Source: Bradysia coprophila (lineage: Eukaryota; Arthropoda; Insecta; Diptera; Sciaridae). From it: a stretch of DNA of 64,000 bases. Position 1 is the first letter of the stretch. Each line of letters begins with the position of its first letter. The notes beneath the pieces are model-generated. The model had not been told where the DNA came from and searched no databases. It worked only from the letters and a program-made list of their open reading frames with translations. Made by a program: the position numbers and the translations under genes. The stretch covers positions 13,780,062 to 13,844,061 of the forward strand of contig NC_050738.1 of assembly GCF_014529535.1 (NCBI RefSeq), written 5' to 3'. Below are positions 15,901 to 30,900 of the stretch, one piece after another.

Positions 15901-18900
15901 TACTGTGTGTTCAAATTAGGCGAGGGAGAAGACGTTGCAACTTATTTCTGATGGAAAATGGCACAAAATGGCAATTGGTTCGGTTGATTAAATTTTGCTG
16001 CACTGATTTTTGTTAAAACGTTTTGTGAAAGTAGTCAAAATAATATAAAAAAAGACTTCACCATTTTTTGATTATGTTGGGCGTATGGGGTCTTTTGGTC
16101 TGGATCAAACGTTTTAGGTTTTGTCACGGGTGCAGAAAGAAGAGTTATATTTCGAAAGAAACACGATAACCAAATTTCAATGACAATTACATGCTAGATG
16201 CGTCGAAACCCCTACTTTTCATGTTTGAAGCACTTCTTTCGAAACCCTCAGCATGTAAAATCCATTACATAACTCGGGATAAAAATGAAAAGTCTCGTTT
16301 TCGTGTGTTTATTGACCTCGGCTTCGCCTCGGATCAACAAAATTCACACGAAAACTCTCCTTTTCATCGTTTTATCCCTAGTTGTATAATAGTATTTTAC
16401 ATGACTAGGGATAAAAAGATGAAAAGTATAGTTTTCGTGTGAATTTTGTTGATCCGAGGCGAAGCCGAGGTCAATAAACACACGAAAACGAGACTTTTCA
16501 TTTTTATATCGAATTATGTAATGGATTTTACATGCTAAGGGCGTCGAAAGTAGTGCTTGAAACATGAAAAGTACGGTTTTCGATGCATGTAGCATGTAAA
16601 ATACTATTTCATGCTTCTTATTTCCCTAGGGTCGAAAATGGCTTATTACATTACTAGCGAAAACAAGAGAATTGTTTCGGGAAATCACAGCATGTAAAAT
16701 CCATTACAAAGCTTCAGGTAAACATGAAAAGTCACGTGGACTTTTCAACTTCTTTTCCCTTGTCCTGTAAATAACTATTGTTTACTGAGAAACGTATTCC
16801 CACAAAAAAGATATAAAAATCATTAAGATAAGGGCAATAAATGACGCTGACGATTAGACAGGACGAGAATAGCAAAATTAAGGAATGTTCTTAAAAAAGG
16901 TCTCATGATACCATACATGAGAAAATCTTACGTTTTTTATCCGTCTGCACATAAAATGATTTACTTTAAATCAAGCGAATGAAATAATGGTGAGCAATAA
17001 AACGTTTGTCCGGCCCAGTCTATATTTTGTCACGTTTTCGTCGGGATCGCTGAAACATAGATATAGATCGACATGTGAAGTTTGACTAGGAAATGATTTG
17101 TGTTTTCTACACCTGGCGACATGAAGTCAGTTCATAAATGAGAAATGAAAACAAATTGTAATGAAACAGAAGTCAAACCTAAAAGCAACTTATCAGTTTC
17201 ATAAAATATCAGGAAAAATGTAATTTCGTAGTTATCTTTTAGACTGTTTTCCGACTCGAATTCTAGCGCAATTCAGCTTGGTTCGAATTCTGAACTAAAA
17301 AATCCCGAATGTTACACAAATACCCTTACATTTTGACTTCCTAGATGTAACTCTATTGGATTTTCATAGAAAGAATGTATTTCACCATAAAAATGTTGTG
17401 GGAGTTCAAAAGTTGATGCAAAATCTTTTACATCATTTGTTTCAACATAAATTTCGCTATAAAACGCCACATCATTGCATGTTATCCTCTGTTTGGTGGT
17501 TATTTTCGATTACAGATGACATTACCGAAAATTTTCTGCTAACGACTTTTGGTCATGTCCAGAACAAACTAATAGTTTCGCGGTTTCACATTTTTAGAAA
17601 ATTCGGTACTTAACGGATTGTTGTTTCTACACAACAATTTGTGACGCACAACGAATTTTATCAAAGATTCTCGCAGAGATTTCCATTACCTTTAGAAAGC
17701 TATAACAGACTCCACCATTTTTTCTTCATTCTTTTAAAATAAATTATCCATCCCATGTTCGAAAATTTCGTTATTTCTTTTTAAAGAAGGACGCTGTATT
17801 TATGCATAAATTTGTTATCTTGAAAAGGAATTTTTGATTGATGAAGAAGCGGCCATAATTATTTATCATAAACGAACCAACGTTGTTATGCATTTCTTGA
17901 TTCTTGCTTTTACCATTTTTTATTCGGTCGGTTTATGTATGCGCGTCAAATGTATTTGTACAACAAGTCTGCGGCACAGAGTCTAATTTCATTGGTTGTA
18001 ATGATATTGAGAAATATATTTAATGAAATAAAATTCGGATATTTACAATGTTTCAATTTGACTACCAGCCTATTTTATTGATTTATTATGAGTCAGCGAA
18101 GGTTTAATAAGCTTAGTAAGTGGAGAATAATTCAGTTAATCTTCTAGAAATTTCAGACTTATCAAGGTACAATCAATAAATCTTTTACTTCATTTGTTAA
18201 AAGTTAATTTTCTTATGCTATATAGAACATCAGTAATAAATCATTGCTAGCTTTGATCATCACTGTCGATGACAGATGAATAGCCGCTTATGAAAGAAGA
18301 TGGTAACTTCCTACTCCAATGCTCTTCTCAGCCTTGCATCTCCTTTCCAATAAAAATGTAAAACATGCTAAGTTTTTGTAAAATGACGAGTCTCGGAACA
18401 AGTTAAATTCAGTTCATGCAAAATTGACTCACTCGCTTTATGGAGACCTAGATATTAGGCAATGTATCGATATTCGTATGATTTGGCGTTACCTGCCGTC
18501 TGTTCAGATATTGGCTCTACAACAGTGAACGTATGCAAGATTAAATTTCTAATTAGGTCAACAAGTTGTCATGTCTAGAGATTTAGTTTAAAACATGCTC
18601 CATATTGTATTACATAACATAACATAACTAAGGAGTGTAACTCATGTCGGTTAGAAATCATATAGTATTATTGCCGAGGTTTCTACGAGGTGACTGAACT
18701 AATTTAGTAAGACCTGAATTTTACCTGTTTCACATGTTCGAACTTAGGACACGTCAAAACAAAGATTGGGAAGTCCGAACTTAATCTAATATTAACATTG
18801 AAAGGAACACGTTCACATTTACCGTAGCAATTACTAAACCAATTGCAAAAATAAAATATTTGAAGGTTCACCCTGTTATATAGTGCATAAAGCAACGAAC

Positions 18901-21900
18901 GAGTTTCATAATTTGTTTTAAAATCGAATATTCAAATGATGTTATGTTTCACATTTCGATATAAAAATTCTGAATTGGATACCAGACTTTCTTATATCAA
19001 GTCGGCAATCTATAAAGGTGGTATGTTGCTCTTCACATTGAAAGATTGAATATATTAACCAAATGCAATTTTTTTTTTCGTTGATTTTAACTACTGAAAG
19101 TATGTATATTGACCGCGTATTATAATCAAAATGGTGTGCTGCACTTTTGGCTCATACGATGATGGTTGAATTCGCATATCGAGATTTTGAAAAGTTTGTC
19201 GTTTATAAATTGCTACGATTATATCTAGACAATAACGAATTAATATTCGACTGTGTAAATGAATAGATGATCCAAAAATTCTTAGTTTGTTATTCATTCT
19301 TATGTAGGTATTATTATACAACATGATAGACTTTATTCCGGTCAAAACTTTCGTGTTTTATTTCGTTCGGTCTTGTCTTATCTACAATTCATAAAATACG
19401 AACTACTCACAACTATAACAATTTCATTCATAAAATGCCGATTTCCCTTAACCGTAAAACTGTGTAAAGGTCATAAAAATTCCAGACGAGTTAGTTGTCT
19501 ATTCCCAATATATTATATTGAAAATGCTCATCCACCATAATAACACAAACAAAGATTTATCATTGTTGTTGGTTTTTGTGTGTTTGAAAGTTTGAAACCT
19601 TTTTTAAAAGAATTTTTGATCCAATTCCAAGAAATTTTATCTTTTTTCGTAGAACTTGTTGAATCCTTTTAAGTAATCTGTAATACATAATTGATACGTG
19701 ACCTTTGAATGTTAGCGGACATTGTTACGAAATTAGAAAATGACCGATTTCCATCTAATGGTGTAATGAATTATGCTGAAAATAATTACGAAATTGTGTC
19801 AAATGAGAATTGTTTTCTAAAAAAAAACAAAATTCTGCTCAATTCAAATCCAAATATTTTCGTATTTCACCATACATTCAAATACACCTAAGTATTGTCA
19901 TGTTATTTGTGTCGTTCATTTTAATGTACATCTAAGAATTTTCTTCATTAAAGAAATGCCGAAATAATCCCTTTTTTGTTAAACATAAATTTGGTCTATA
20001 AAGAAGGCGCCGATCTGATCAGTAGAACATAAAATCGGTTCGCTTTGAATAATATTATACTCGTGATATTGATACTGGATTAAAGGCCTTTTTTTAACAC
20101 AACATTTATGTAACGTAACTATTGAAAATCGATGTAATTAAATAGTCGATTTTAGAAAAATATTCCGCTGTTGCAGAAATGTTAATAGTGTTAGATGTGT
20201 GGATGTAAAAATTTTTTTGTGTGGATGTGTCGATTTGTTATTGTCTATAAGTTTTTGACTTTAAAATTGTGTGTGGGTGTTCCTTGCAAACGGAAATAGA
20301 ATCTTATTGTAACAGACAAAATAAAGGCACAAAATTCGGCTTTATCATTTTTCAACGGTCCTCGATAACAGTGTACGACTTCGTGGAAGCAATGAAATTT
20401 CATTTGTTTTGAAATATCGCAATTTAGTCGCGTATTTCCGATGTCGTTAAGGAAAAACGTTGTTTCTAACTTATACTGAAAGGGTTTTTTTTAGCGAGTT
20501 CGATTCTAGTTTTTTTTGTTATCCTAAAAGTGCAGAGTGTCTTGCAAAAAAAAAAGATAATAGAAAATTTCGCTACCAAAGTAGAAATCATGAATACTGC
20601 TCAAGTAAATTGTTCTCAAGCATGATACGTTGCAATAAAGTGCAACGTTAGTTATTATGATTATGCTATTATCAACTACCATCGATAGCGACACCAAAAA
20701 TACAAGCTAGGCTCGTCATATATAGCAAAATAACATAACATAACTAAGGAGTGTAACTCATAGCAAAATGTATGGTAAAACAAATGAAGTAAAAGATTTT
20801 GAGTGTGTCATGAGTTAGAATTTATCAAGTATCGTCCACTGATTCTAACGAGCAATTTGAACTGAAAATTTCAGACTTCCGTTTCTAACAGAACGAGTTT
20901 TGCGTTCTTCGCCTACATTGCGTTTTTTGTTGCCAGAGTTTGGTAGAATTTTGGCTGTGAAGTAAATGAACACTTCTAAGACATTGAGCTCATGGTTAAG
21001 TTTGAGGAGTTTCGAAAAAGTTTAATCTGACATTAGAGCCAATAACTTTGTATACATTGAATGGATACTCGCAAGAAATCTTGTATCGAATGTCCCAAAA
21101 AGAATCATACAACACAAAATCGTTCCCTCATAAATCACTTCAGTCTTATCCAATGTAATCTACTACTTCTCAACTCAGTGTCAAAAGTAAAACTTTCGTT
21201 GCCTTCATTGGGTAAAACGATGCATGCAGCTAGGTGATAAACGAATTTTTAGGCTCATAAAATGTATTGTCACACAAGGCCTGCGGTTGTGATTGCACAA
21301 TAGTTCCGGAAAATGGTCGTGAAAATATGTTCTAGCTAGGCTCTCTCGTTCTCTGTCCCTTCACATCACTACAGACTAAATACACTTAACTCATTTCACA
21401 TTTTTATTCGTTCCATTCGACCTATTTCTTCCACAAGTCAGTATTTTGACTTTAACCGCCAAAACCCATCACTGGTCTCAGACCTTTTCTGTTTTGTTTA
21501 AAACAAATTAAATTACACTTCTAAGCAATATAACAGAAAATTCGGTTATTTTCTTGCTTTTATTGTGGCTTTGAAATAAATAAATAAAAAGTTGAGCGAA
21601 CCTCATTACATAAAGTTAATTTATGCGGTACACGGATTCGCTTCGTCAGGTTAGATTTCCCTTAACACAATGTCGGCATGTTGTTTTCCCAAAATGTAGA
21701 TTTCAAAGCGAAAATTAGAAATTAAGTTCTATTGAATTGTTAATATCTTATGTAAAATGCGTGAATAATAAGCGGTTAAAGTTCTATTTGGATGAGATAT
21801 TGGCACAATTTTAACAAAATGCTGAATGTACAAAATATTTGCTCATAATATGAAGAGACGATATGTTAACAATGCTGTGTGTACATACAATTTCGAAGGT

Positions 21901-24900
21901 ATTAATGATTTGTGTAAATGTGAAAATACGAAAAAGATCTGAAATGAAGAAAAATATATAAAAAAAACCTCCAGCCAGCAACAACCACAACCGCTAAAAA
22001 CGATACGAAAACAGGATTATAGCACTGCAAAACAGCGCGTCTACATGCCACAATATAAACGTATAACTTTATGTGCTCGAAGAAATATCAATATAATATC
22101 TACGTTCGTACATGTACAACGACTTTGTTGTAAGATGAAAAGGCGGACTTTTATTTGTCCCGCCTTTATAAATTATTCATGACTTGCAATCATAAATTAG
22201 GCTTTATACTATACCATTTTTACCGAAGAAAAAAATATTTTTTCACGATGTTATTATGAAGGAATTTTTTTGGTTTCGTGTCGGGAATGGTGCATATGGT
22301 AATGCTGCATATATATACACAAAAAAGACGTTCGAATTGACTATTAACAACATGTCTGTTGACACATATCAATCTGTTTTAATTTTTTTCTCCCCTTACT
22401 ACTTAAATAACTAATTCCATCGATTAAGTCACTGTCTGTTAATGAACCCATTAAGCATATTTTAGATTTCATTGTTTTTTTTCTCTTTACAGAAAAGCAA
22501 CGCTTTTCCCTATGCGCTGGCTGTGGAGCACAAAACCATGACCAATATATCCTGCGCGTAGCACCTGATTTGGAATGGCATGCGGCATGTTTAAAGTGTC
22601 AGGAATGTCGCCAGTTCTTAGATGAAAGTTGTACGTGTTTTGTAAGGGATGGCAAAACATATTGCAAAAGAGATTATGTTAGGTGAGATTGCTATTAAAG
22701 ACACAAAACGTATAGAGAAACCGTTTTATGTTTTTTACGAACAGTATCGCTGATGGAAAAAGTGCGGGAACCCGGAGAGTCCTTTCAGTTCCTTACAAAT
22801 TGTTAAATTGGGACATTGTTCCAACTCCAGAGGAGAAAACATTTTTCCCATCAGCGGCACTCTTTTTTAACTTCTTTAATAACATTGTGTTAGTGTTTGA
22901 GAATAAGAATTTCAAACGTTCGGTCGTTCAGTTACTACAAGCTTGCAGTACCTATTCACAACAATAATTGTGTTTAATATTTCGGACACATCAAACCGTA
23001 TCACAACAATAAACTATTTTCAATTTCTCAAACTATCAAGCTTGTTAGACTAAAGCTCTCATATTGGACTGTAATTCAAATTGAAGAAATCCATGCCAAT
23101 AAATCGATTTCGATTCAGTCCTTTTAAATGACATAGCGCACTTTGAAGTCGAATTATGTTTTCATAAAATGTTTAAAAAAAAAAAAAGTTATTTTAATCA
23201 TTTTCTGTACACGTATTTTGTCGACTTAAAACGATTTTATGGAAACACGTTCACTTCGTTCATGTTCAACACTTTATATGGCACCTCAAAAGCAGCAAAA
23301 TATTCGCTGGCAATCTTGCACAAGTAACCAACAACTATTTAATCAATTTGTTAAGTTGACCTCGTCCATATACCGAATAACTTCGTTCGTTTGTACATTT
23401 TATATACACAACGCTTTTCACGATTATAATACAAATAGACTACCAGTTACATGCCATTGATGCTGAAAATTTAATTAATTGTGTTTTACAGGTTATTTGG
23501 TACCAAATGTGATAAATGCGGCAGTTCTTTTAGTAAAAACGATTATGTTATGCGAGCAAAAACGAAAATCTATCATGTAGACTGTTTTCGATGTTCAGTG
23601 TGCACTAGAAAATTATTGATAGGTAAGTGAGTACGAATATATTATGTAAGTCAATTAATTCAAAGTGATTGTTGCTTTAAAACGATCTACCGTCATTGGA
23701 AACCCTGAATTTCATTAAACGTTTTCATGTCTTCAGTGTCACGGTCTACGTCTAAAGTGAATGAATAGAATCTTTAGCCCGTCGATTCCTGCCAAAGTAT
23801 TCGACGGTCGATAAATTTAACTCGTTGACAAACTGAGGCTATACTAGCTCGATTCCAGACAAGCTAAATAGAGTTTGAGCAAAAAGCTTAAAATTGAGTA
23901 GCTAGAACAGATAGAGCAACAATAAACTTGGTATTTGAAGGTACCCACACAGAACTAGTTCAAGTAATTTTAACTGAATTGGTTAGCATTACCTTTCACA
24001 GACGTAAAGCTCATCATCTGCAGTTATTAAATCTAGTACTTCATTTGTTGTCGATGAATAAAGATGATGCACTATTTTCTCATGCTTTGAAATTCGATAT
24101 TCGCAACAGTCAGCTGAAGTCCAACAAAAGTAGCGAAAATTCAAATTTGCTTTGCTTGTGATAATTTGTACGTTTTTGATAGACTTCTGTGAAAATCAAA
24201 GCTTTTCTGTATTATCCATCGAATTACTTTGCATCACACGTAGAGAATTGTTGTTCTGTTGAATATAATCCTGTTAAGGAATAGATTGTTCGGCAAACGT
24301 TTAAAGTCTCAACAATCGATAACGATTAATACCTCGACGCCAACAGTGCGTGTGCCAATAAAAACCTTATTTAGTAAAACTTTGAACCAAATGAAAGATT
24401 TTCATAATTTTTTCTTTTTCCAGGCGATGAATTTGCTCTCAGAGATGGTGGTTCATTATATTGTAAAGCTGACAATGATATGTTAGAAAAATCATCACTT
24501 AGTATCGTAGCACCGTCATTAGAAAGTAACAACAACAATAACAATACCAATTTAAGCAATAATAATCATTCCAGTGAGATTGGGTCTATGTCAGGTATGT
24601 ACTTTACGTAATAAATGTCTTCACATTTTTAAGTGCGTACAATAGAATTTGAGGGCTTACGTAAAATCTTTCTACTGCCCGAGGGAGACGTCGCTGTAAA
24701 TACATCTAGAACAGGGAATCATTACTTCACCAAATTTCATAACACACTAAAAATGTACGTCACTGAAATTTATCATTTGAAAAAGCTCATTATCTGATAA
24801 ATAATTTATTTAACCCACAATGCGAAGGAAATCGGCAAAAATTTATTAAAAATTACAAATTAGTAGTTGTTAACACAAAAATAATCAATAATCGTTGACA

Positions 24901-27900
24901 TCAACGAAAATGGTCTTGTTAGGCGGCACGATTGAATAGAGTTGCTCGTTTTCTACATAATTCTATTTAAAAAAAAATTATCTGATTAGATGGAAGATAT
25001 TCGCATAATAACTAAAAAACAGCTTGTTTATGCAATGAAATGTGTTCGGTAAAATTCCGTGGATATCTGTTATTTATGTTAATTTGTTCCAACCACAAAT
25101 ATTTCCTTTATTTGAATGAAGAAAAATGTGATTCTCATTAATGCAATGGGTATCTACAATTTTAGGAAAGTCGGCTCTACGCATCAAAAGTACATTGATG
25201 AACGAGTTATTATTTTGGCATTACGAGACACGTTAAAGTTAATTGCGGCTTGTCAACTTTCGGCACCTGGACTTTACTTAAATCGTCGAGGAATGCCTCC
25301 AAATAAATTTCTAAAAATCTAGAATTCCGTTTTGGATTTTTAGAAATTTATTTGGAGGCATTCATCGACGATTTAAGTAAAGTCCAGGGTGCCGAAAGTT
25401 GACAAGCCGCAATTAACTTCAACGTGAGTACATTGTCTACATCACAATAGTACATTAACTACGTTAGAACCGTTTTGTGTAACGCCACTTACATCGTACA
25501 TCTAACATGTAGGAATGAACGACCACCTGGTACTATCCCGCTTTTTGTAAATTGAAATGTACGGTGGCGACTATTGTGATGGAGAGAACTTACTATCCAC
25601 TTGTAAAGCCACAAAAATAGCTATTTTGCTAGCATGTGCCTAAATGGAAATTTTGCGCATTAGATGTGACGATTGTCAACCCGAGGCGAACCCAAGGTTG
25701 ACAACACATTGTATGTGCATAATTCCGGTTTAGGCACAAGTTAGCAACAAGATTTTATGTACAGTAGTGGGATTTTCATTTTTCCAATCGTCACTTCTGC
25801 ACACCAGTGCGCAAAAGTGGCAAAAGTGTATATGAAAATCTATTTACGCACTACTTTGATCGCATAAACTCTTTTTGCTAACTAGTGTTAAAATATCGTG
25901 AATTCGTCGCGTATATTCAACGTCATTTATCAAGAACGTATGCTAAAAGGATTTGCAAAAATAGTACATTATATGGCCCCTAGCGGAAGTAAGTGATTAC
26001 ACGATGGATATTTTGAGCACCAAGCCGTGTATTGCAACGTCATGAAATTTTCGGCAAGAAAAAATTGCAACGAGAGTGTAGTTTGCTGCAAGAGTGCCAC
26101 AAGCGTAATGTTGCAAAACGGCTAGGGTTCAAAATATCTCCAGTGTATCACGAACTTCCTCGGGGACCATGAATAAGCCTTTTAACATGAAATAGGAAAA
26201 TAACTATTATCAGTGGACTCATTGGTGTTGATCGAAATCACCATCGAAATTTGTAAAGAAGCATTAGGAATTTTAATTGATTGAAACAAAATCTTTTGCT
26301 TCATTAGCAGTGCCATAGGTTCAACCATTTAACTGTAGCCTCAGCTATGTGCCTATTTTTCGCTAACATTTTTCGAATTGTTGATAACAAATGGCATGAC
26401 GTAGCAGACCAGAATAGTAGAATCATCCACATCTGTATGCTTAGAGAGGTCACCGACTTTGCTGTCTGGTGATTATCGCTAATGTGGTGATTTTTTATAT
26501 GTTTAAAATCACAATGGGGTGTGTTCAATAGTTGGCGGTCTGCGTGACCTCCCCAAGTATTCAACCCTGTCCCCATTACTTATCTCCGTGTATTTATTTT
26601 AAATAACTTGAAAATAATTAAAAGTCAACTATGTCAAACGAATGTTGTTGTTAGCAACACGAAAAATAAACAATGATCTCTGGCAAACATAACCGTAGAT
26701 CTATGTCAAATCTAATGAAGGGAACGATTTTGTCTCAATATGTCGAAAATACTTTGATCAGAGAACAAATTCACAAATTATACTGGTGGTGGTGATATGA
26801 TTCCCGTTTCTAAAAAAAACAATTCAACACGTTGAATGACAATAACAGCTAACCGTAGGCACAAGTTAGCAACAAGATTTTATGTACAGTAGTGGGATTT
26901 TCATTTTTCCAATCGTCACTTCTGCACACCAGTGCGCAAAAGTGGCAAAAGTGTATATGAAAATCTATTTACGCACTACTTTGATCGCATAAACTCTTTT
27001 TGCTAACTAGTGTTAAAATATCGTGAATTCGTCGCGTATATTCAACGTCATTTATCAAGAACGTATGCTAAAAGGATTTGCAAAAATAGTACATTATATG
27101 GCCCCTAGCGGAAGTAAGTGATTACACGATGGATATTTTGAGCACCAAGCCGTGTATTGCAACGTCATGAAATTTTCGGCAAGAAAAAATTGCAACGAGA
27201 GTGTAGTTTGCTGCAAGAGTGCCACAAGCGTAATGTTGCAAAACGGCTAGGGTTCAAAATATCTCCAGTGTATCACGAACTTCCTCGGGGACCATGAATA
27301 AGCCTTTTAACATGAAATAGGAAAATAACTATTATCAGTGGACTCATTGGTGTTGATCGAAATCACCATCGAAATTTGTAAAGAAGCATTAGGAATTTTA
27401 ATTGATTGAAACAAAATCTTTTGCTTCATTAGCAGTGCCATAGGTTCAACCATTTAACTGTAGCCTCAGCTATGTGCCTATTTTTCGCTAACATTTTTCG
27501 AATTGTTGATAACAAATGGCATGACGTAGCAGACCAGAATAGTAGAATCATCCACATCTGTATGCTTAGAGAGGTCACCGACTTTGCTGTCTGGTGATTA
27601 TCGCTAATGTGGTGATTTTTTATATGTTTAAAATCACAATGGGGTGTGTTCAATAGTTGGCGGTCTGCGTGACCTCCCCAAGTATTCAACCCTGTCCCCA
27701 TTACTTATCTCCGTGTATTTATTTTAAATAACTTGAAAATAATTAAAAGTCAACTATGTCAAACGAATGTTGTTGTTAGCAACACGAAAAATAAACAATG
27801 ATCTCTGGCAAACATAACCGTAGATCTATGTCAAATCTAATGAAGGGAACGATTTTGTCTCAATATGTCGAAAATACTTTGATCAGAGAACAAATTCACA

Positions 27901-30900
27901 AATTATACTGGTGGTGGTGATATGATTCCCGTTTCTAAAAAAAACAATTCAACACGTTGAATGACAATAACAGCTAAAAAGACCACAATATTACAGCATT
28001 TGAAAGTGGTTCAAACATTTTAACGCTTGCGCGAAAATTGAAAATTTTCATATTCCGTTCCGAAAATTCTGCAACCAAATTCTATTAATTTCAAGATCTG
28101 ATTGATTCGTCGAAAAGAAATGTGCATGTGAAAAAAAAACAGGGAACATAAATTTTGACAAAATCATTTCTTCGAAGAATAATATTTCCATCGAAGAATA
28201 AACAACATCCGCTCGGCGGTAAAATTTTATATAAATCAGATAGTGATTTAATGAGCAATTCACAAATATACTCCGTTTTCAGTCATACGAGTACAGCATA
28301 TACATATAATATAAAAATAAAATCAACGTGTTATATATGTTCGATTTTTATATATAGAACACAACCAATTCAACCTACTGCACCATACGAAAATATAGGT
28401 AAAATTCAACGATAAATTTTTCGCCGTCGAGTCGATGTTAGATTTCTAATCGCGATCAATATTATTTAATTGTAAATAATCAATCGATAAGCTTATAAAA
28501 TAGTAATCGATTCACTTTTTTTCATTGTTTAAACGCAAGTACTTTGTATACGTACAGATCCTTTGAACTAATGCCGATGGGTTGTGATTTTTGTTGAATT
28601 GGCTTTGATGTGAACCGCGCAACATTTTCGACAAAATATTTATTAACAAATAATATTGTTTCACCAAAAAAAGTTTTTTTTTCCTAATATTCCGTTAGAA
28701 CGACTTGTATTACCTCAATTGTATTGGTGATGGCGTTCAAAAAGTTAGTTCGGATTGATTTTTTTTTACCTCGAATTTTAATATTTGTAATCAGAAACAT
28801 GTTCTTGATTATTTTTCTTTGTTATTTTTGTGTACTTAATAAATCTATGTAAATAGATACATGGCTATGTCGAAATCGTATCGTGTTCGTGGGTCTTTCT
28901 AATGTCAACAATAGTGACATCAATTTAATATATAAAATGTGAAGTACCTTTTGCACACAAAATAACTGTTTATATTTTAAAATGAAATGGGCCGAGCTGT
29001 ACATTAAAATGGTTTTTTGTTTTGTGATGATACCAGTCGGCAAGAGGCAGCCTTTGAGCTTTCCTCCTGAAAGTCTCATATACATCCATGCATGCGCTAT
29101 AAACAAGTCTAAATGCAAATAATCTTTCATTCGGTCCAAAACCGTTCTGTTACAAAAATAAAAGCAATTTAAACTCGGCAAATTTTGGAATTTCTGGGAA
29201 AAAGAGGTTTTTGCTGTCCATCAGTCCATCAATAGTTCATTGAGTCTATTTCTTCCCTAGATTTAATTATTTTTAATCTTTCGAAGTCAGCAGCTTTGAA
29301 CTTTCATAAACGTCAAGCGATCATACCAGCAGTATTGCTATCGGATCTATTACTTCATTAAATGCTTCCAGTGAATTCATTAAGAGAATTTCTTCATTTT
29401 TTCTAAATTAAAAAAAAAAGGATTTCAAATCTATTACTTCATTTTTATGAACATTGAACATGCTTTTTGCTATATTAGAAGTCCACATTTGTCATGTCAT
29501 TTATTCCTCAAGTCGTTGTCAATAACAGATGATAGTCAAAAATCAGCAGATCATTTTTCAAAATATCTACAAGACTGTGGAAATGTGCCATTTGAGAAAG
29601 TTTTTTTTGTCTGTTCCAAAGTCCGGCCTTAACTTTAACATTGACACTAACAGAACGCGAACAAATTGATAAGCTAGCCAATCGAACACGAGTGCATTTT
29701 CATAGAAATTTTTTGTAAAGTACCTACTTACCTCACTTCTTCAAGAAATATTGATAATGTTATAACTGAACACAACAAAACACGCAAATAAAGCTTATGT
29801 AACTAACAATGACTTACTTTTGTGCAAACCAGATGTGCTGCAAGTACATCAAAGTCTTAGATTAAAGAACACTTTTGTAAATATTTGCCGACGATTCTCT
29901 TTATGATATTCCAATTTTTGTGTATAGTCAAAGCTTCTAATAAACAAACAGCGATAAATGAACCTGCTGTAGTTTTTGTCTGGGAATTTTTGTTTCGTTT
30001 TACATTTCGATGCTGAAAAAAATTACTATTTTCGGAGGCATGGCGTCCTGATCCTGATTAACAACAAATTATATTTTATGTTACAGATTCTGGAAGTGAG
30101 TCTGGATCACACAAAAGCATTCGCGACAAAAGGCCTTCAGGACCATCCGGCGATGGTAAACCAACAAGAGTGCGAACTGTTCTCAACGAAAAGCAACTGC
30201 ATACATTAAGGTAGGTAGTCATTTTATTTTATTAGTTGATTTATAGCATTTAGCACGTTTTTTTCCCAATATCCAATCCATTCATAAAAATTGTTCAGTA
30301 ATAAAGTGTGTACATACAACGGTCATATCCATAAGATGTGCATTGATACATAGCGTCTCCGTTTATATTTATTGAATTTTATATGAATGAAATTCATTCT
30401 CACAGTCACAATCTGTCTAATTTGACCATAAAATATTTGAATATAATTTATAAATCAGCCAAACGAAAATTATAATTAGTATGACCTCTATATCGTATTA
30501 TAATATCTCTTATTCATTTGTGTTTACTGTTGGAATTACCAGCAGAGACTTTTAACCATGTTTAAATACATTAGAAAAAATAAGAAGGAAAAAAATTGTT
30601 TTTCTGTTTTTATGCTGAAGAATTGTACATATTCATGCAGACAAATTGGTATTTTACACATTCCTAATAATTTTTATTGTTCACAAACGTCTCCATATCG
30701 TATATGGTGTTATACTAAAGACTCTCATATATATGACTGACTAAATTCATTAAAACAAGTATCTAAACTTTGAAGCGAGCAATGTGCGAGAGATGTATGT
30801 TACAAAACAATTCGTCTTCAATTTTATTGTTTGCTCGTCCAATCTGCATATTATTATATCGTGTGATATACCGAGTTGAAATGCGCGAGTCGAGGAATTA

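Larger units (their letters stand above)
1049..22492 (+). other. Islet intron 1 (21.4 kb), no coding sequence recognised
   Basis: Bounded by a GTAAGT donor after 1048 and a pyrimidine-rich TTTACAG acceptor ending at 22492. Open frames inside (for example 15252-15437, 15447-15743, 17356-17613) are short, AT-driven and match no family I know. Repeats listed separately occupy 11232-13098 and 16187-16599, and dispersed two-box repeats occur near 8781, 14287, 17420, 18178 and 20680-20798. A stretch of GGTCAGG/CCTGACC repeats, partly inverted, lies at about 8900-9005. The remaining sequence, notably 1.1-8.2 kb, shows no repeat I can define and could hold enhancers. Confidence 0.8.
24595..30086 (+). 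other. Islet intron 4 (5.5 kb), mostly repeats
   Basis: A GTATGT donor follows exon 4 and TTACAG precedes exon 5. The intron holds a 197-bp hairpin (25229-25425), an identical tandem duplication (25731-27977) and a two-box repeat (29427-29533). Open frames at 28155-28415 and 28822-29181 lack any recognisable domain. Confidence 0.75.

Noticed and set aside
26304-27701. Two identical 90-codon minus-strand frames as a duplicated gene
   Set aside because: They are one frame seen twice because of the tandem duplication. The sequence has no known domain, and the surrounding DNA is intronic repeat.
28822-29181. 119-codon minus-strand frame in islet intron 4
   Set aside because: No recognisable domain, no supporting splice structure, and composition like surrounding AT-rich DNA.
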